From an uncultured Oscillospiraceae bacterium (GTDB lineage Bacteria; Bacillota_A; Clostridia; Oscillospirales; Acutalibacteraceae), in the NCBI GenBank assembly GCA_905211185.1, contig CAJLZR010000001.1, forward strand, positions 1-28,343: a stretch of 28,343 bases of DNA. Direction: 5' to 3'. Shown piece by piece: positions 1 to 6,493 of the stretch; position 1 is the first letter of the stretch, and the number at the start of each line of letters is the position of its first letter. The notes below the pieces were generated by a model, which saw only the letters and a program-made list of their open reading frames with translations, made no database searches and was not told the origin of the DNA. The translations under genes and the position numbers were made by a program.

Positions 1-423
1 TTTAAAATGGTAGATTCAATAAAGACAAAACTCAAAAGCGAAATTATACGCCTAATTGAAAACGAAAATGTTGATACCTTTTATTGCGGGGGAAAAGGCG
101 ATTTTGATAGGCTTTGTGCCGAATGCGTGAATGAGCTAAAAAATTACTATCCTTTTATGGAATCGTACATGGTTTTTTCATATATTCCCGGAAAGAAAAA
201 TGAATTTGGTAAAGACCCATACGAAGATTTTAACGGAACAATTTATCCTGAGGGGTTAGAATTTGTTCCGCAAAAACTTGCCATTGTGAAAAGGAATGAG
301 TGGATGATTGATAAATCATCGTTTTTAATTGCGTATATAGATCACAAATGGGGCGGAGCCTACAGAACATTCGAGTATGCCAAGCGGAAAAAGCACATAA
401 AAGTTATTAATATTGCAAATTAG
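1..423 (+). CDS. SLOG-family (YpsA/DUF1273-like) protein, 5' end cut by window
   Basis: The frame is open to the first base, and the first methionine (position 7) is probably internal, because relatives carry an FGHR-like segment just upstream of this point. Visible SLOG-type features are a glycine-rich loop (FYCGGKGDFDRL), a central RNEWMID stretch and a C-terminal GGAYRTFEYAKRKKH segment. This fold belongs to the Rossmann-like nucleotide-binding superfamily that includes YpsA and lysine decarboxylase-like proteins. Such proteins are common in Firmicute mobile elements, and their ligand and role there are unknown. The gene ends at TAG and is followed 20 bases later by a good terminator, so it is the last gene of its transcript. 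Family assignment is fairly firm; the function is not known. Confidence 0.7.
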   Translation, partial: FKMVDSIKTKLKSEIIRLIENENVDTFYCGGKGDFDRLCAECVNELKNYYPFMESYMVFSYIPGKKNEFGKDPYEDFNGTIYPEGLEFVPQKLAIVKRNEWMIDKSSFLIAYIDHKWGGAYRTFEYAKRKKHIKVINIAN

Positions 424-443
424 TGTAATTATCTAAAATTATG

Positions 444-477
444 AAACCTTGCTAATAAAAGCAAGGTTTATTTTTTG
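444..477 (+). terminator. Rho-independent terminator after the SLOG gene
   Basis: A perfect 9-bp stem (AAACCTTGC at 444-452, GCAAGGTTT at 461-469) with an 8-base loop is followed by A and six Ts, then GTTT. It closes the SLOG transcript. Confidence 0.85.
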
Positions 478-572
478 TTTTTAACTCCAATTTACTTATA
501 ATATTCTAATAATTTACAAGTCACGATAAAAACTTCCTAAAAATCCTAGTCATACTGCGACAAAAATTCCTA

Positions 573-852
573 GTGTTAATATTCTAAAATTAAACCATGT
601 AGCTTAAAATTCATCAAAAAACCAAGTTGGCTACCAATTTACATCAAAAAATAATCAAAGAAAGTGCGTAACCTATAAAAAAACTAGGTATTAACACTTA
701 TAAAAGGAGATTTAGAATAAATATGTCTTAATAAATGGTGCTTTACAATAAGATGATTTCAACTACTACATAGATTTTTTGTACAGAGCATTTTAATACC
801 TAATATTTTGAGAGTAGAGTTTTGCATTTCTTATGCAATGCTCTACTTTTTT
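573..852 (+). promoter_or_regulatory. Attenuator-like leader with alternative pairings and a terminator
   Basis: No gene lies between 424 and 871, but the DNA is structured. TATTAACAC at 689-697 can pair with GTGTTAATA at 573-581. The overlapping TAGGTATTAA at 685-694 can instead pair with TTAATACCTA at 793-802. Between these arms is a ribosome-site-like AAAGGAGA (703-710) and a two-codon frame ATG TCT TAA (723-731). A strong terminator follows: AGTAGAG (813-819) pairs with CTCTACT (841-847), with inner GCAT/ATGC pairing and then a T-run. This is the general layout of ribosome-mediated transcription attenuation known upstream of antibiotic-response genes. The function and the controlled gene are inferred. 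Confidence 0.45.
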
Positions 853-871
853 AGGTTATAAAAAGGTCAAT

Positions 872-913
872 ATGATGAAAAAATGGTTTCTCTACTTTGC
901 GAGATATCCTTAA
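872..913 (+). CDS. Possible 13-residue leader peptide
   Basis: A short frame, MMKKWFLYFARYP then TAA, lies between the terminator at 813-852 and the hairpin that covers the next gene's ribosome site. It has an AAAAGG sequence at 861-866, 5 bases before the first ATG and 8 before the second. It could be a leader peptide, or the remaining first codons of a lost cargo gene such as a membrane protein. Its location and ribosome site are its only support. Confidence 0.25.
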   Translation: MMKKWFLYFARYP

Positions 914-918
914 AAAAT

Positions 919-953
919 CCGAATTATCAGAAAAATTTTGAATAATTCGGAGG
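919..953 (+). promoter_or_regulatory. Hairpin overlapping the ribosome site of the sigma-like gene
   Basis: CCGAATTAT at 919-927 and ATAATTCGG at 942-950 form a perfect 9-bp inverted repeat. The last two bases of the 3' arm are the first two of the GGAGG ribosome site (949-953) of the gene starting at 962. If it forms in the mRNA it would partly hide that site, so translation could be conditional. Confidence 0.5.
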
Positions 954-961
954 AATCATTT

Positions 962-1360
962 ATGGGGAAACACCCTAATAATATAGAAAACGAAATAGCG
1001 TACTTTTATGCAGTATTAAAAAATATGGATTTAAAAGATAGTATTACACAATCGAAAATACGAAAGCATGAAGTTCCACTCGAAGAAAATATTTATTATC
1101 ACTTTTCATATCTAAACAATATGGACAAGCAACTGTCGAATACAGATTCATTTAACTGGATTGAGCTTATAGAAAATGATGAGTTGCGAAATGCTACTTG
1201 TAAATTAAGTGCAGACGAAAAGATATTGCTTCACTACGTGTTTTATGAAGAAAGAACGCAAAGTGAAATAGCAGAAATTTACAGTATTAAACATCAAACA
1301 ATAAGTTACAGATTAAACAAAATCATTTGCAAACTAAAAAAACATATATGCAAAAAGTAG
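962..1360 (+). CDS. Sigma-70 region 4-like HTH regulator of the mobile element
   Basis: A protein of 132 residues. I start it at ATG 962 because GGAGG at 949-953 lies 8 bases upstream; an in-frame ATG at 938 has no ribosome site. The C-terminal third carries a sigma region 4 / LuxR-like helix-turn-helix: a KLSADEKILLHYVFYEERTQ segment, then SEIAEIYSIKHQTISYRLNK, where the second helix is the recognition helix, and a basic tail. The N-terminal two thirds lack sigma region 2, so it is not a complete sigma factor. Proteins like this regularly precede the recombinase genes of clostridial transposons and are presumed to regulate the element. It is preceded by a hairpin that may control translation. 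Confidence 0.7.
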   Translation: MGKHPNNIENEIAYFYAVLKNMDLKDSITQSKIRKHEVPLEENIYYHFSYLNNMDKQLSNTDSFNWIELIENDELRNATCKLSADEKILLHYVFYEERTQSEIAEIYSIKHQTISYRLNKIICKLKKHICKK

Positions 1361-1505
1361 ATTCTTAAAAATTCTTTTGCAAAAAGTGCCCCTAAAACAC
1401 TCTTTAATAAGTGGAAGGATAAATTACATAATTTAACCATTCTAAGAGTACATTGAAAATTGAATATCAAATATCTTAATTACGTTAGCTGTTATTTGAG
1501 CAGTT

Positions 1506-1700
1506 TATAGAAATACGCCAAGACCTAATAAAAAGCGAGCGATAAATATTTCTATATAAAATTAGTTGGTTACTAATTTGCAATGACAATAGCGGCCTAT
1601 AATGATACTTCTGCATAGTCGAGATTAAGTTCCAGAATGTAGTCTTGTCCGAGAGATGACGAGATGGTGAAATTCCAATGTTGCCGTAAACCATCGGCAA
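1506..1700 (+). ncRNA. Candidate structured RNA with a terminal pseudoknot
   Basis: The 429 bases between the sigma-like gene and tnpW hold no credible gene, but they contain consecutive helices: TATAGAAATA 1506-1515 with TATTTCTATA 1547-1556 (10 bp), AAATTAGT 1559-1566 with ACTAATTT 1572-1579 (8 bp), TACTTCTG 1606-1613 with CAGAATGTA 1633-1641 (one bulge), CTTGTC 1644-1649 with GACGAG 1658-1663, and TTGCCG 1681-1686 with CGGCAA 1695-1700. The loop of the last hairpin contains ACCAT (1690-1694), which can pair with ATGGT (1664-1668) to make an H-type pseudoknot. I do not recognise it as a known riboswitch, ribozyme or intron. The strand is assumed to be that of the flanking genes. Confidence 0.4.
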
Positions 1701-1789
1701 ATTAAGATATTAAAAGTTAACCCATACAAATGTAAATATATGAAACTTATGGCTATTAAATTACTTAGATGATTAGGAGAATTTATAAA

Positions 1790-1966
1790 ATGGCAGATAA
1801 CAATAATGAAGAAACTATATTTTTTCCGAAAGAATCAACATATAAGATTGGAAAAACAATATGCGTTGTAACTTCTCATTACAACAATGCCTCCGATTCT
1901 TTACCACAAAAAATAAAAAAATTGTTAAAAACAGAGGTTCGAAATTTACTTTGTAAAAACTTGTAG
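1790..1966 (+). CDS. tnpW: TnpW-family transposon-encoded small protein
   Basis: A 58-residue protein starting at ATG 1790, with AGGAGA at 1775-1780 as ribosome site. An upstream in-frame ATG at 1769 has no such site. The sequence shows the layout of the TnpW family: a short polar start, a beta-strand-rich core (YKIGKTICVVTSHYNN) and a basic helical end (KIKKLLKTEVRNLL). TnpW proteins are encoded just before the serine recombinases of clostridial transposons, and their biochemical role is not established. Here the large recombinase begins 98 bases downstream. Identification rests on size, sequence pattern and context. Confidence 0.65.
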   Translation: MADNNNEETIFFPKESTYKIGKTICVVTSHYNNASDSLPQKIKKLLKTEVRNLLCKNL

Positions 1967-1979
1967 AACCGGGAGCATG

Positions 1980-2041
1980 AAAGGCGCTATAATTATAAAT
2001 GTAAATATTCTACTGGCTGTTTAACGTTTATATACGCCTTT
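1980..2041 (+). repeat. 7-bp inverted repeat ahead of the recombinase gene
   Basis: AAAGGCG (1980-1986) and CGCCTTT (2035-2041) are perfect inverted copies 48 bases apart and flank the AT-rich leader of the recombinase gene. It could be a recombinase or regulator binding site, or chance. Confidence 0.25.
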
Positions 2042-2064
2042 AAAAAGAAAGGAAGTTTGTATAA

Positions 2065-3774
2065 ATGAAACAGTCAAAAAGAAATGATTTATTAGATTTA
2101 TCTGATGAGGAAATTACAGCACTTTATTTAAGGCTTTCTCGTGATGATGAAAAAGAAGGTGAAAGTAACAGTATTTCAAATCAGCGAAAATTACTTACAG
2201 ATTTCGCAAAAAAGAACGGTTTCAGAAATATTAAAGTTTTTATTGATGATGGAGTGTCGGGAGCAACTTTTAATAGAAACGGATTCAAGGAACTTTTAGA
2301 GTTAATTGAAAATGAAATGGTTTCTACCTTAATAGTAAAAGATATGTCAAGACTTGGAAGAAATCATATAGAAGTTGGAAAATTAACAGACTATGTTTTC
2401 CCCACACATAATGTAAGGTTTATTGCAGTAAATGATGGTGTTGACAGTTTGAAAGGCGAAGATGATTTTACGCCGTTCCGAAATATTATGAATGAATGGT
2501 ACTGTAAAGACATGAGCCGTAAAATGAAATGCACCTTACATTTAAAGAGTAAACAAGGTTACGCAATCGGGTGTCCTCCATACGGATATATGTATGCGGA
2601 AGATAGAAAAAAGTGGATAATTGATGATGAAGCTGCCGAAGTTGTAAAACGTATCTTCTCGATGAGGCTTCAAGGTGATAGTGTAAATAAAATTGCAGAA
2701 GTTTTGAAAAGAGACAAAATTCTTATCCCATCAATGTATGCCGACAAAAAAGGACTTAGAAAAGCAGCCAAAAAAGTTCCTTTAGGAGAATATATATGGC
2801 ATCACAGAACCATAACTAAGATTTTGCAGAATCCTGCTTATGTGGGTGATGTGATAAATTTTAAAACTTATAGCAAATCTTTTAAATTAAAAGCACGCCT
2901 TGAAAATTCCAAAGAAAATTGGGAAGTACATAAAAACGCTCACGAAAACATTATTGATAGAAACGATTTTGAAAAAGTACAGACAACTTTTGGCGATACA
3001 AAATATCGAAAGCCAAAACATATAGAAAAAAATATGTTTGCCGGATTTCTAAAGTGTTCTGACTGCGGAGCAAACCTAAACTATAAATTTACACATGATA
3101 ATCCTGATAATCACTATTTTTCATGTAAGAACAATAGAGTAGGTAACGGACTTTGCAAAACGACACATCATATACGTGTTGATATGATAACTGGGGTTGT
3201 GAAAAACAATATAGCTGAAATCGTAAGGTTCGCAAATAGTTTTGAAGATGAATTTGTAAAATTAGTTGTTGATGAGAACTATAAGTTAACTTGTGAAAGA
3301 CAAAAACGAAATCAAGAGATACTCCAAAAATTGCTTTGTAGAGAAAAAGAAATTGATACTTTGATTGAAAGCTTGTTTGAAGAAAAAGTTTTAGGGAATC
3401 TTACAGATGAAAGGTTCAAAAAGCTAACGTATAAATATGAAGATGAACAGCTTGAACTCAAAGAAAGGATTAAAAACATTAAAAAGATAGTTTTGGAAGA
3501 TAAAAAACATGAACTGGATGTAAATGGGTTCCTAGACATTGTCAAGAAGTATTCTCAAATAGAGAATTTGACAGTCGATATTTTAAATGAGTTTATAGAC
3601 AAAATTATAGTTCACCATCGAGAAAACATCAGAGGAGAAACAACTCAGAAAATTGAGATTTTCTACAAAATGATAGGAAACATAAAAGTTCCAAGACTTT
3701 CTCGAAAAGAAGAATCGCAACTTATAAAATACTTTGGCAGAGCCACAAAAGAAAAAGTTGCAATTGCAGTTTGA
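2065..3774 (+). CDS. Large serine recombinase (TnpX/TndX type)
   Basis: A 569-residue site-specific recombinase that would catalyse excision and integration of the element through a phosphoserine intermediate. The N-terminal resolvase domain (about 18-160) has the nucleophile Ser25 in YLRLSRDD, the SISNQ motif at 36-40, DGVSGATFNRNGF at 62-74 and the active-site arginines of MSRLGRN (Arg96, Arg99). A recombinase domain follows. Next comes a zinc ribbon that begins with CSDC (Cys331, Cys334) and has a second cysteine pair about 20-30 residues on, then a long charged coiled-coil region (about 400-490) typical of large serine integrases. All expected parts are present, so it should be active. 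AAAGGAAG at 2048-2055 is its ribosome site. It is followed at once by a second, resolvase-like gene. Confidence 0.92.
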   Translation: MKQSKRNDLLDLSDEEITALYLRLSRDDEKEGESNSISNQRKLLTDFAKKNGFRNIKVFIDDGVSGATFNRNGFKELLELIENEMVSTLIVKDMSRLGRNHIEVGKLTDYVFPTHNVRFIAVNDGVDSLKGEDDFTPFRNIMNEWYCKDMSRKMKCTLHLKSKQGYAIGCPPYGYMYAEDRKKWIIDDEAAEVVKRIFSMRLQGDSVNKIAEVLKRDKILIPSMYADKKGLRKAAKKVPLGEYIWHHRTITKILQNPAYVGDVINFKTYSKSFKLKARLENSKENWEVHKNAHENIIDRNDFEKVQTTFGDTKYRKPKHIEKNMFAGFLKCSDCGANLNYKFTHDNPDNHYFSCKNNRVGNGLCKTTHHIRVDMITGVVKNNIAEIVRFANSFEDEFVKLVVDENYKLTCERQKRNQEILQKLLCREKEIDTLIESLFEEKVLGNLTDERFKKLTYKYEDEQLELKERIKNIKKIVLEDKKHELDVNGFLDIVKKYSQIENLTVDILNEFIDKIIVHHRENIRGETTQKIEIFYKMIGNIKVPRLSRKEESQLIKYFGRATKEKVAIAV

Positions 3775-3788
3775 TGGAGGAATTTAAC

Positions 3789-4223
3789 ATGAGTAAAAAA
3801 ATATGTGCCTATTGTAGAACAGCACAAGAAAACTTCGAAGATATTAATTTACAAATTAAAACTTTAAAAAGTTTTGCGAATAAAAATGGATTTGATAATG
3901 TGGTAATCTTCGCAGACAACGGAGCTTCAGGAATGAATTCAGATAGGAAAGAATTCCAGAAACTATTAAATCTCATCAAGTCAGATAAAGTGTCTACTCT
4001 TATAGTAAAAGATATATCAAGATTAGGTCGGAATTATGTGGAAATCGGAAATTTAATTGATGTAATTCTGCCAAAGCATAATGTGAGATTGATTTCAGTA
4101 GATGGAAGTATTGATAGCGAAAAAGGTACAGACGAATTTTTGCAGCTACAAAAAATAATAAGCACGTTGTGCGAGGAAAATAAATCAATGCAAAAAAATA
4201 AGCTGCTTGCTAAATCAATTTAG
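3789..4223 (+). CDS. Short resolvase-domain protein with catalytic Ser replaced by Ala
   Basis: A 144-residue protein consisting only of a serine-recombinase catalytic domain. I start it at ATG 3789, 8 bases after GGAGG (3776-3780); a TTG at 3771 lies upstream of that site. It keeps DNGASGMNSDRKEF and the arginines of ISRLGRN (Arg78, Arg81). Aligned with the upstream recombinase, YLRLS becomes YCRTA, which puts Ala12 where the nucleophilic serine should be, next to a Thr. It also has no recombinase or zinc domain. It is therefore probably not a recombinase on its own; a partner or regulatory role in synapsis, or a decaying copy, are the alternatives. It ends the element's recombination module. 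Confidence 0.8.
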   Translation: MSKKICAYCRTAQENFEDINLQIKTLKSFANKNGFDNVVIFADNGASGMNSDRKEFQKLLNLIKSDKVSTLIVKDISRLGRNYVEIGNLIDVILPKHNVRLISVDGSIDSEKGTDEFLQLQKIISTLCEENKSMQKNKLLAKSI

Positions 4224-4250
4224 CTCACAACTCAAAATAATAAATGGAGA

Positions 4251-4282
4251 TGCCATAAAAGAATTTCATGCCCCTTATGGCA
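4251..4282. repeat. 8-bp hairpin at the presumed element boundary
   Basis: TGCCATAA (4251-4258) and TTATGGCA (4275-4282) form a perfect stem with a 16-base loop, between the last recombinase gene and the 3' end of the tRNA. There is no T-run directly after it on either strand, so it is a weak terminator candidate. An attachment-site inverted repeat is an alternative. Confidence 0.35.
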
Positions 4283-4290
4283 CTCCGTAG

Positions 4291-4366
4291 TGGTCGAGGT
4301 GACAGGACTTGAACCTGCGGCATCCTGGTCCCAAACCAGGCACTCTACCAGCTGAGCTACACCTCG
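4291..4366 (-). tRNA. tRNA-Pro (anticodon UGG)
   Basis: Read on the minus strand, the sequence gives a complete cloverleaf. The acceptor stem CGAGGTG pairs with CACCTCG, followed by discriminator A and an encoded CCA. The D arm is GCTCAGCTGGTAGAGT, the anticodon stem CCTGG/CCAGG encloses TTTGGGA with anticodon TGG, and the T arm contains GGTTCAAGTCC. It is transcribed toward the mobile element and lies just outside the element's last gene. Confidence 0.97.
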
Positions 4367-4451
4367 TTATTATAACTATTATACCTCCTATATAAATAGT
4401 TGTCAATATCAAATGTCACCATAAATCAAGGCATAAAAAAACCAAAACATG

Positions 4452-4482
4452 TTGATTATTTTTACATACCATATGATATAAT
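4452..4482 (+). promoter_or_regulatory. Putative promoter of the ATP/ADP translocase gene
   Basis: A consensus TATAAT (4477-4482) has TTGATT (4452-4457) upstream with a rather long 19-base spacer. It lies about 50 bases before the translocase start. Confidence 0.45.
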
Positions 4483-4532
4483 CAAGGTGTGGAATACATA
4501 CACAATATTATTATTTAGGAGGTATTATACCC

Positions 4533-5879
4533 ATGGTAAAATTTTTAATGCGAATTTGCAAGTTAAATTTCGGTGAATTCGAAGAAAACGAATTTAAGAA
4601 ATTTATGCGCATGGGTCTGATAATGTCGATGATTATCGGTATTTATTGGACTATGAGACCCCTTAAAGACTCCATATTTAGAGAGTTGGTTGGCGACGCA
4701 AATCAAATTGCGATTGCAAAAATGATTTCGGTTTTGCTAATGATCCCTTTCATTGCTGCGTACACAAAACTGCTTGATTTCATTTCCAAACCAAAGCTCC
4801 TTTCCATCGCACCGCCTCTTTTTTACGGAACAATAGTATTTTTGTTTTCCTGGTACGTTTTGGCGTTTCAAAGCGGATTAATCGGAGTAAGCTGGTTATC
4901 AATCGGGCTTGGATATCTTTGGTACTTCATCGTTGAAAGCTTTGGATCCATGATAGTTGCGCTGTTTTGGTCATTTTCAACCGATATAACAAAAGCCGAA
5001 TCAGCCAAAAAAGGCTTCCCTCTTGTGTATACTTTCGGTCAATTAGGCCAAGTTATACTTCCTCTCCTGTTTATTACCTTACCCCTTGACTGCGGACTCA
5101 AAACAAACTTTGTCTCTATGATGGCAATATTTGTAATGCTGTTCCTCATACCGGTAATGGTAAAAGTACTTATCAAAAAAACACCCGCAGAATTAATGGT
5201 TTCCCAGAATGAAAAACTTGACGAAAAAGCAAAGAAAAAGAAGACGGGATTTATAGAAGGTTTAAGACTCCTATTCTCGCATAAATACTTAATCTGTATG
5301 TTTTTGGTTAACTTCTTCTTTGAAGTTATAGCAACTATTATTGACTTTAATTTCAAAATATTATCTGCGGATGCATATGCAGGCGTACAGATGTCAAAAT
5401 ACCTTGCGATGTATTCAACCGTTACGGGTATAGTAACTTTAGTGATGTTGCTGCTCGGCGTTAATAAGATAACCTATCGCTTGGGTTTAAAGGCATCTCT
5501 TGTCTCAGTGCCTATATTTATAGCGGCCGCACTGGTTGTATTCTCCACCACACAAAATGTTACAGTGTTCTTTTGTTTGATGGTTGCATGTAAAGCCGCA
5601 AACTACTCACTGCAAGGTCCGTCACTTAAACAGCTCTACATACCGACCAGCCCGGACGTAAAATCCAAAGCGCAAGCATGGATCGAAACTTTCGGTTCAA
5701 GGGTTTCCAAAGAGGCCAGTTCAAACCTCAACGCTCTCACGGGAGTGCTCGGAAAAGCCACTTACAAGCTGCTTTGTACTTCGCTTGGATTTACTTTTGT
5801 GGCCATTTGGATCTTTGTGGCGCTATACCTTGGAAAAACACACAAAAAAGCAATCGATACAAATACCAATGTTTGCTAG
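4533..5879 (+). CDS. tlc: ATP/ADP translocase (Tlc/NTT family)
   Basis: A 448-residue, highly hydrophobic protein with about 11-12 membrane segments, near the size of bacterial nucleotide transporters (about 430-530). The N-terminal signature is clear: IYWTMRPLKDSIFRELVGDA, then the YTKLLDFISKPKLL segment, matching the R-x-LKD and YTKL blocks of Tlc/NTT proteins. In Rickettsia and Chlamydia these exchange bacterial ADP for host ATP, or import nucleotides, across the cytoplasmic membrane. AGGAGG at 4517-4522 sets the start. It is monocistronic, with a strong terminator 22 bases after the stop. In a Firmicute background the gene is unexpected and implies access to another cell's nucleotide pool. 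Whether it is an ATP/ADP antiporter or a nucleotide importer cannot be told from the sequence. Confidence 0.93.
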   Translation: MVKFLMRICKLNFGEFEENEFKKFMRMGLIMSMIIGIYWTMRPLKDSIFRELVGDANQIAIAKMISVLLMIPFIAAYTKLLDFISKPKLLSIAPPLFYGTIVFLFSWYVLAFQSGLIGVSWLSIGLGYLWYFIVESFGSMIVALFWSFSTDITKAESAKKGFPLVYTFGQLGQVILPLLFITLPLDCGLKTNFVSMMAIFVMLFLIPVMVKVLIKKTPAELMVSQNEKLDEKAKKKKTGFIEGLRLLFSHKYLICMFLVNFFFEVIATIIDFNFKILSADAYAGVQMSKYLAMYSTVTGIVTLVMLLLGVNKITYRLGLKASLVSVPIFIAAALVVFSTTQNVTVFFCLMVACKAANYSLQGPSLKQLYIPTSPDVKSKAQAWIETFGSRVSKEASSNLNALTGVLGKATYKLLCTSLGFTFVAIWIFVALYLGKTHKKAIDTNTNVC

Positions 5880-6417
5880 CCATAAAATAATAAAAAGCAA
5901 AAACTCTCTTGGAATTGCCAAGAGAGTTTTTATTTGACCTTAATTCATTATGCGTCTCTACAGCTCTTAAAAAATCACAGATATACCACTTTGTACGCTC
6001 ACCCTCTTTTTGAGGCATCATTACAACTGCGTGTGCGCACCTTTCTGCATCGTCAGTTTTTAGATATTGACAATTAACACCCACTTCAGAAAATTTGCTA
6101 AATGCATATGCAGCAAACACCCTACAATTAAACGGTATTGGTTCATGTTTTGCTAAACATTCTCCAAGTAAATCCGTATAACATCTAACTACTTCTCTAA
6201 AACTTTTATCATGTAGTCCATTACGCTCATCCTCATAATGTGTCAGCTGATCCAAATCAGCACTTTCGAGTAGTCGCTCGTTCGTAACCACACGATTTAA
6301 ATTATTAACAACAACTTTACTCGATTCTGACAGTGGAGGATTAGCACCAACTTTTCCACAAAAAAGCAACGAAACACTTAGTACCAAGCCAAAGACAAAT
6401 GCCATTGATTTTTTCAT
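5791..6417 (-). CDS. Exported protein with transglutaminase-like Cys-His-Asp triad; C-terminus run-on
   Basis: A 208-residue protein. AAAAGGAG at 6426-6433 lies 8 bases before the start. A signal peptide (MKKSMAFVFGLVLSVSLLF, cleavage near GANP at residues 24-27) directs export. The middle resembles a transglutaminase/cysteine-protease core: NCRVFAAYAF with Cys98, then CAHAVVM with His129 and WYICDF with Asp148, in the order and rough spacing of that superfamily's triad. This is my pattern reading, not a database match. Residues from about 162 on are encoded by the reverse complement of the translocase terminator, and residues 180-208 are antisense to the last codons of the translocase gene. 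The natural C-terminus has therefore probably been lost by deletion or frameshift. The core appears intact. Alternatives are an exported protein of another fold, or an early pseudogene. Confidence 0.65.
   Translation of the reverse strand: MKKSMAFVFGLVLSVSLLFCGKVGANPPLSESSKVVVNNLNRVVTNERLLESADLDQLTHYEDERNGLHDKSFREVVRCYTDLLGECLAKHEPIPFNCRVFAAYAFSKFSEVGVNCQYLKTDDAERCAHAVVMMPQKEGERTKWYICDFLRAVETHNELRSNKNSLGNSKRVFAFYYFMASKHWYLYRLLFCVFFQGIAPQRSKWPQK
5901..5932 (+). terminator. Strong terminator of the translocase gene
   Basis: A 12-bp perfect stem (AAACTCTCTTGG at 5901-5912 with its complement at 5918-5929) and 5-base loop are followed by further Ts. The same DNA is read as coding sequence on the minus strand by the exported-protein gene. 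Confidence 0.9.
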
Positions 6418-6493
6418 TTTCTAAACTCCTTTTAATTATATAATAACTTAAGTATAATACAAATATATTTAATTATCAATAAACAGTTTTATA
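6418..6493. promoter_or_regulatory. Divergent promoter region of two exported-protein genes
   Basis: Only 76 AT-rich bases separate the starts of two oppositely oriented genes for exported proteins. TATAAT at 6453-6458 could serve the plus-strand gene; no good -35 box is visible. The minus-strand gene has a clear ribosome site here, while the plus-strand gene has none. Confidence 0.4.

Larger units (their letters stand above)
1..4282 (+). mobile_element. Right part of an integrated serine-recombinase element
   Basis: The gene content from the left edge to about 4282 is typical of a clostridial transposon or integrative element that uses serine recombinases: a SLOG-like protein, a sigma-70 region-4-like regulator, a TnpW-type small protein, a large serine recombinase and a short resolvase-like protein, all on the plus strand. 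The recombination module usually lies at one end of such elements. The next gene, a tRNA-Pro, is chromosomal, so the right boundary probably lies between 4224 and 4290. The left boundary is outside the window, so no attachment-site repeats can be compared. No conjugation or cargo genes are visible here. The exact end is inferred. Confidence 0.7.

Noticed and set aside
1485..1700. 71-codon minus-strand open frame
   Set aside because: It lies in the hairpin-rich gap upstream of tnpW, has no ribosome site and reads as antisense of the candidate structured RNA.
4251..4282. Hairpin as tRNA-Pro terminator
   Set aside because: No U-run follows the stem directly on the minus strand, so I list it only as a repeat at the element boundary.
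5678..5890. 70-codon plus-strand frame at the end of the translocase gene
   Set aside because: It is out of frame with a clearly conserved membrane transporter and has no ribosome site.
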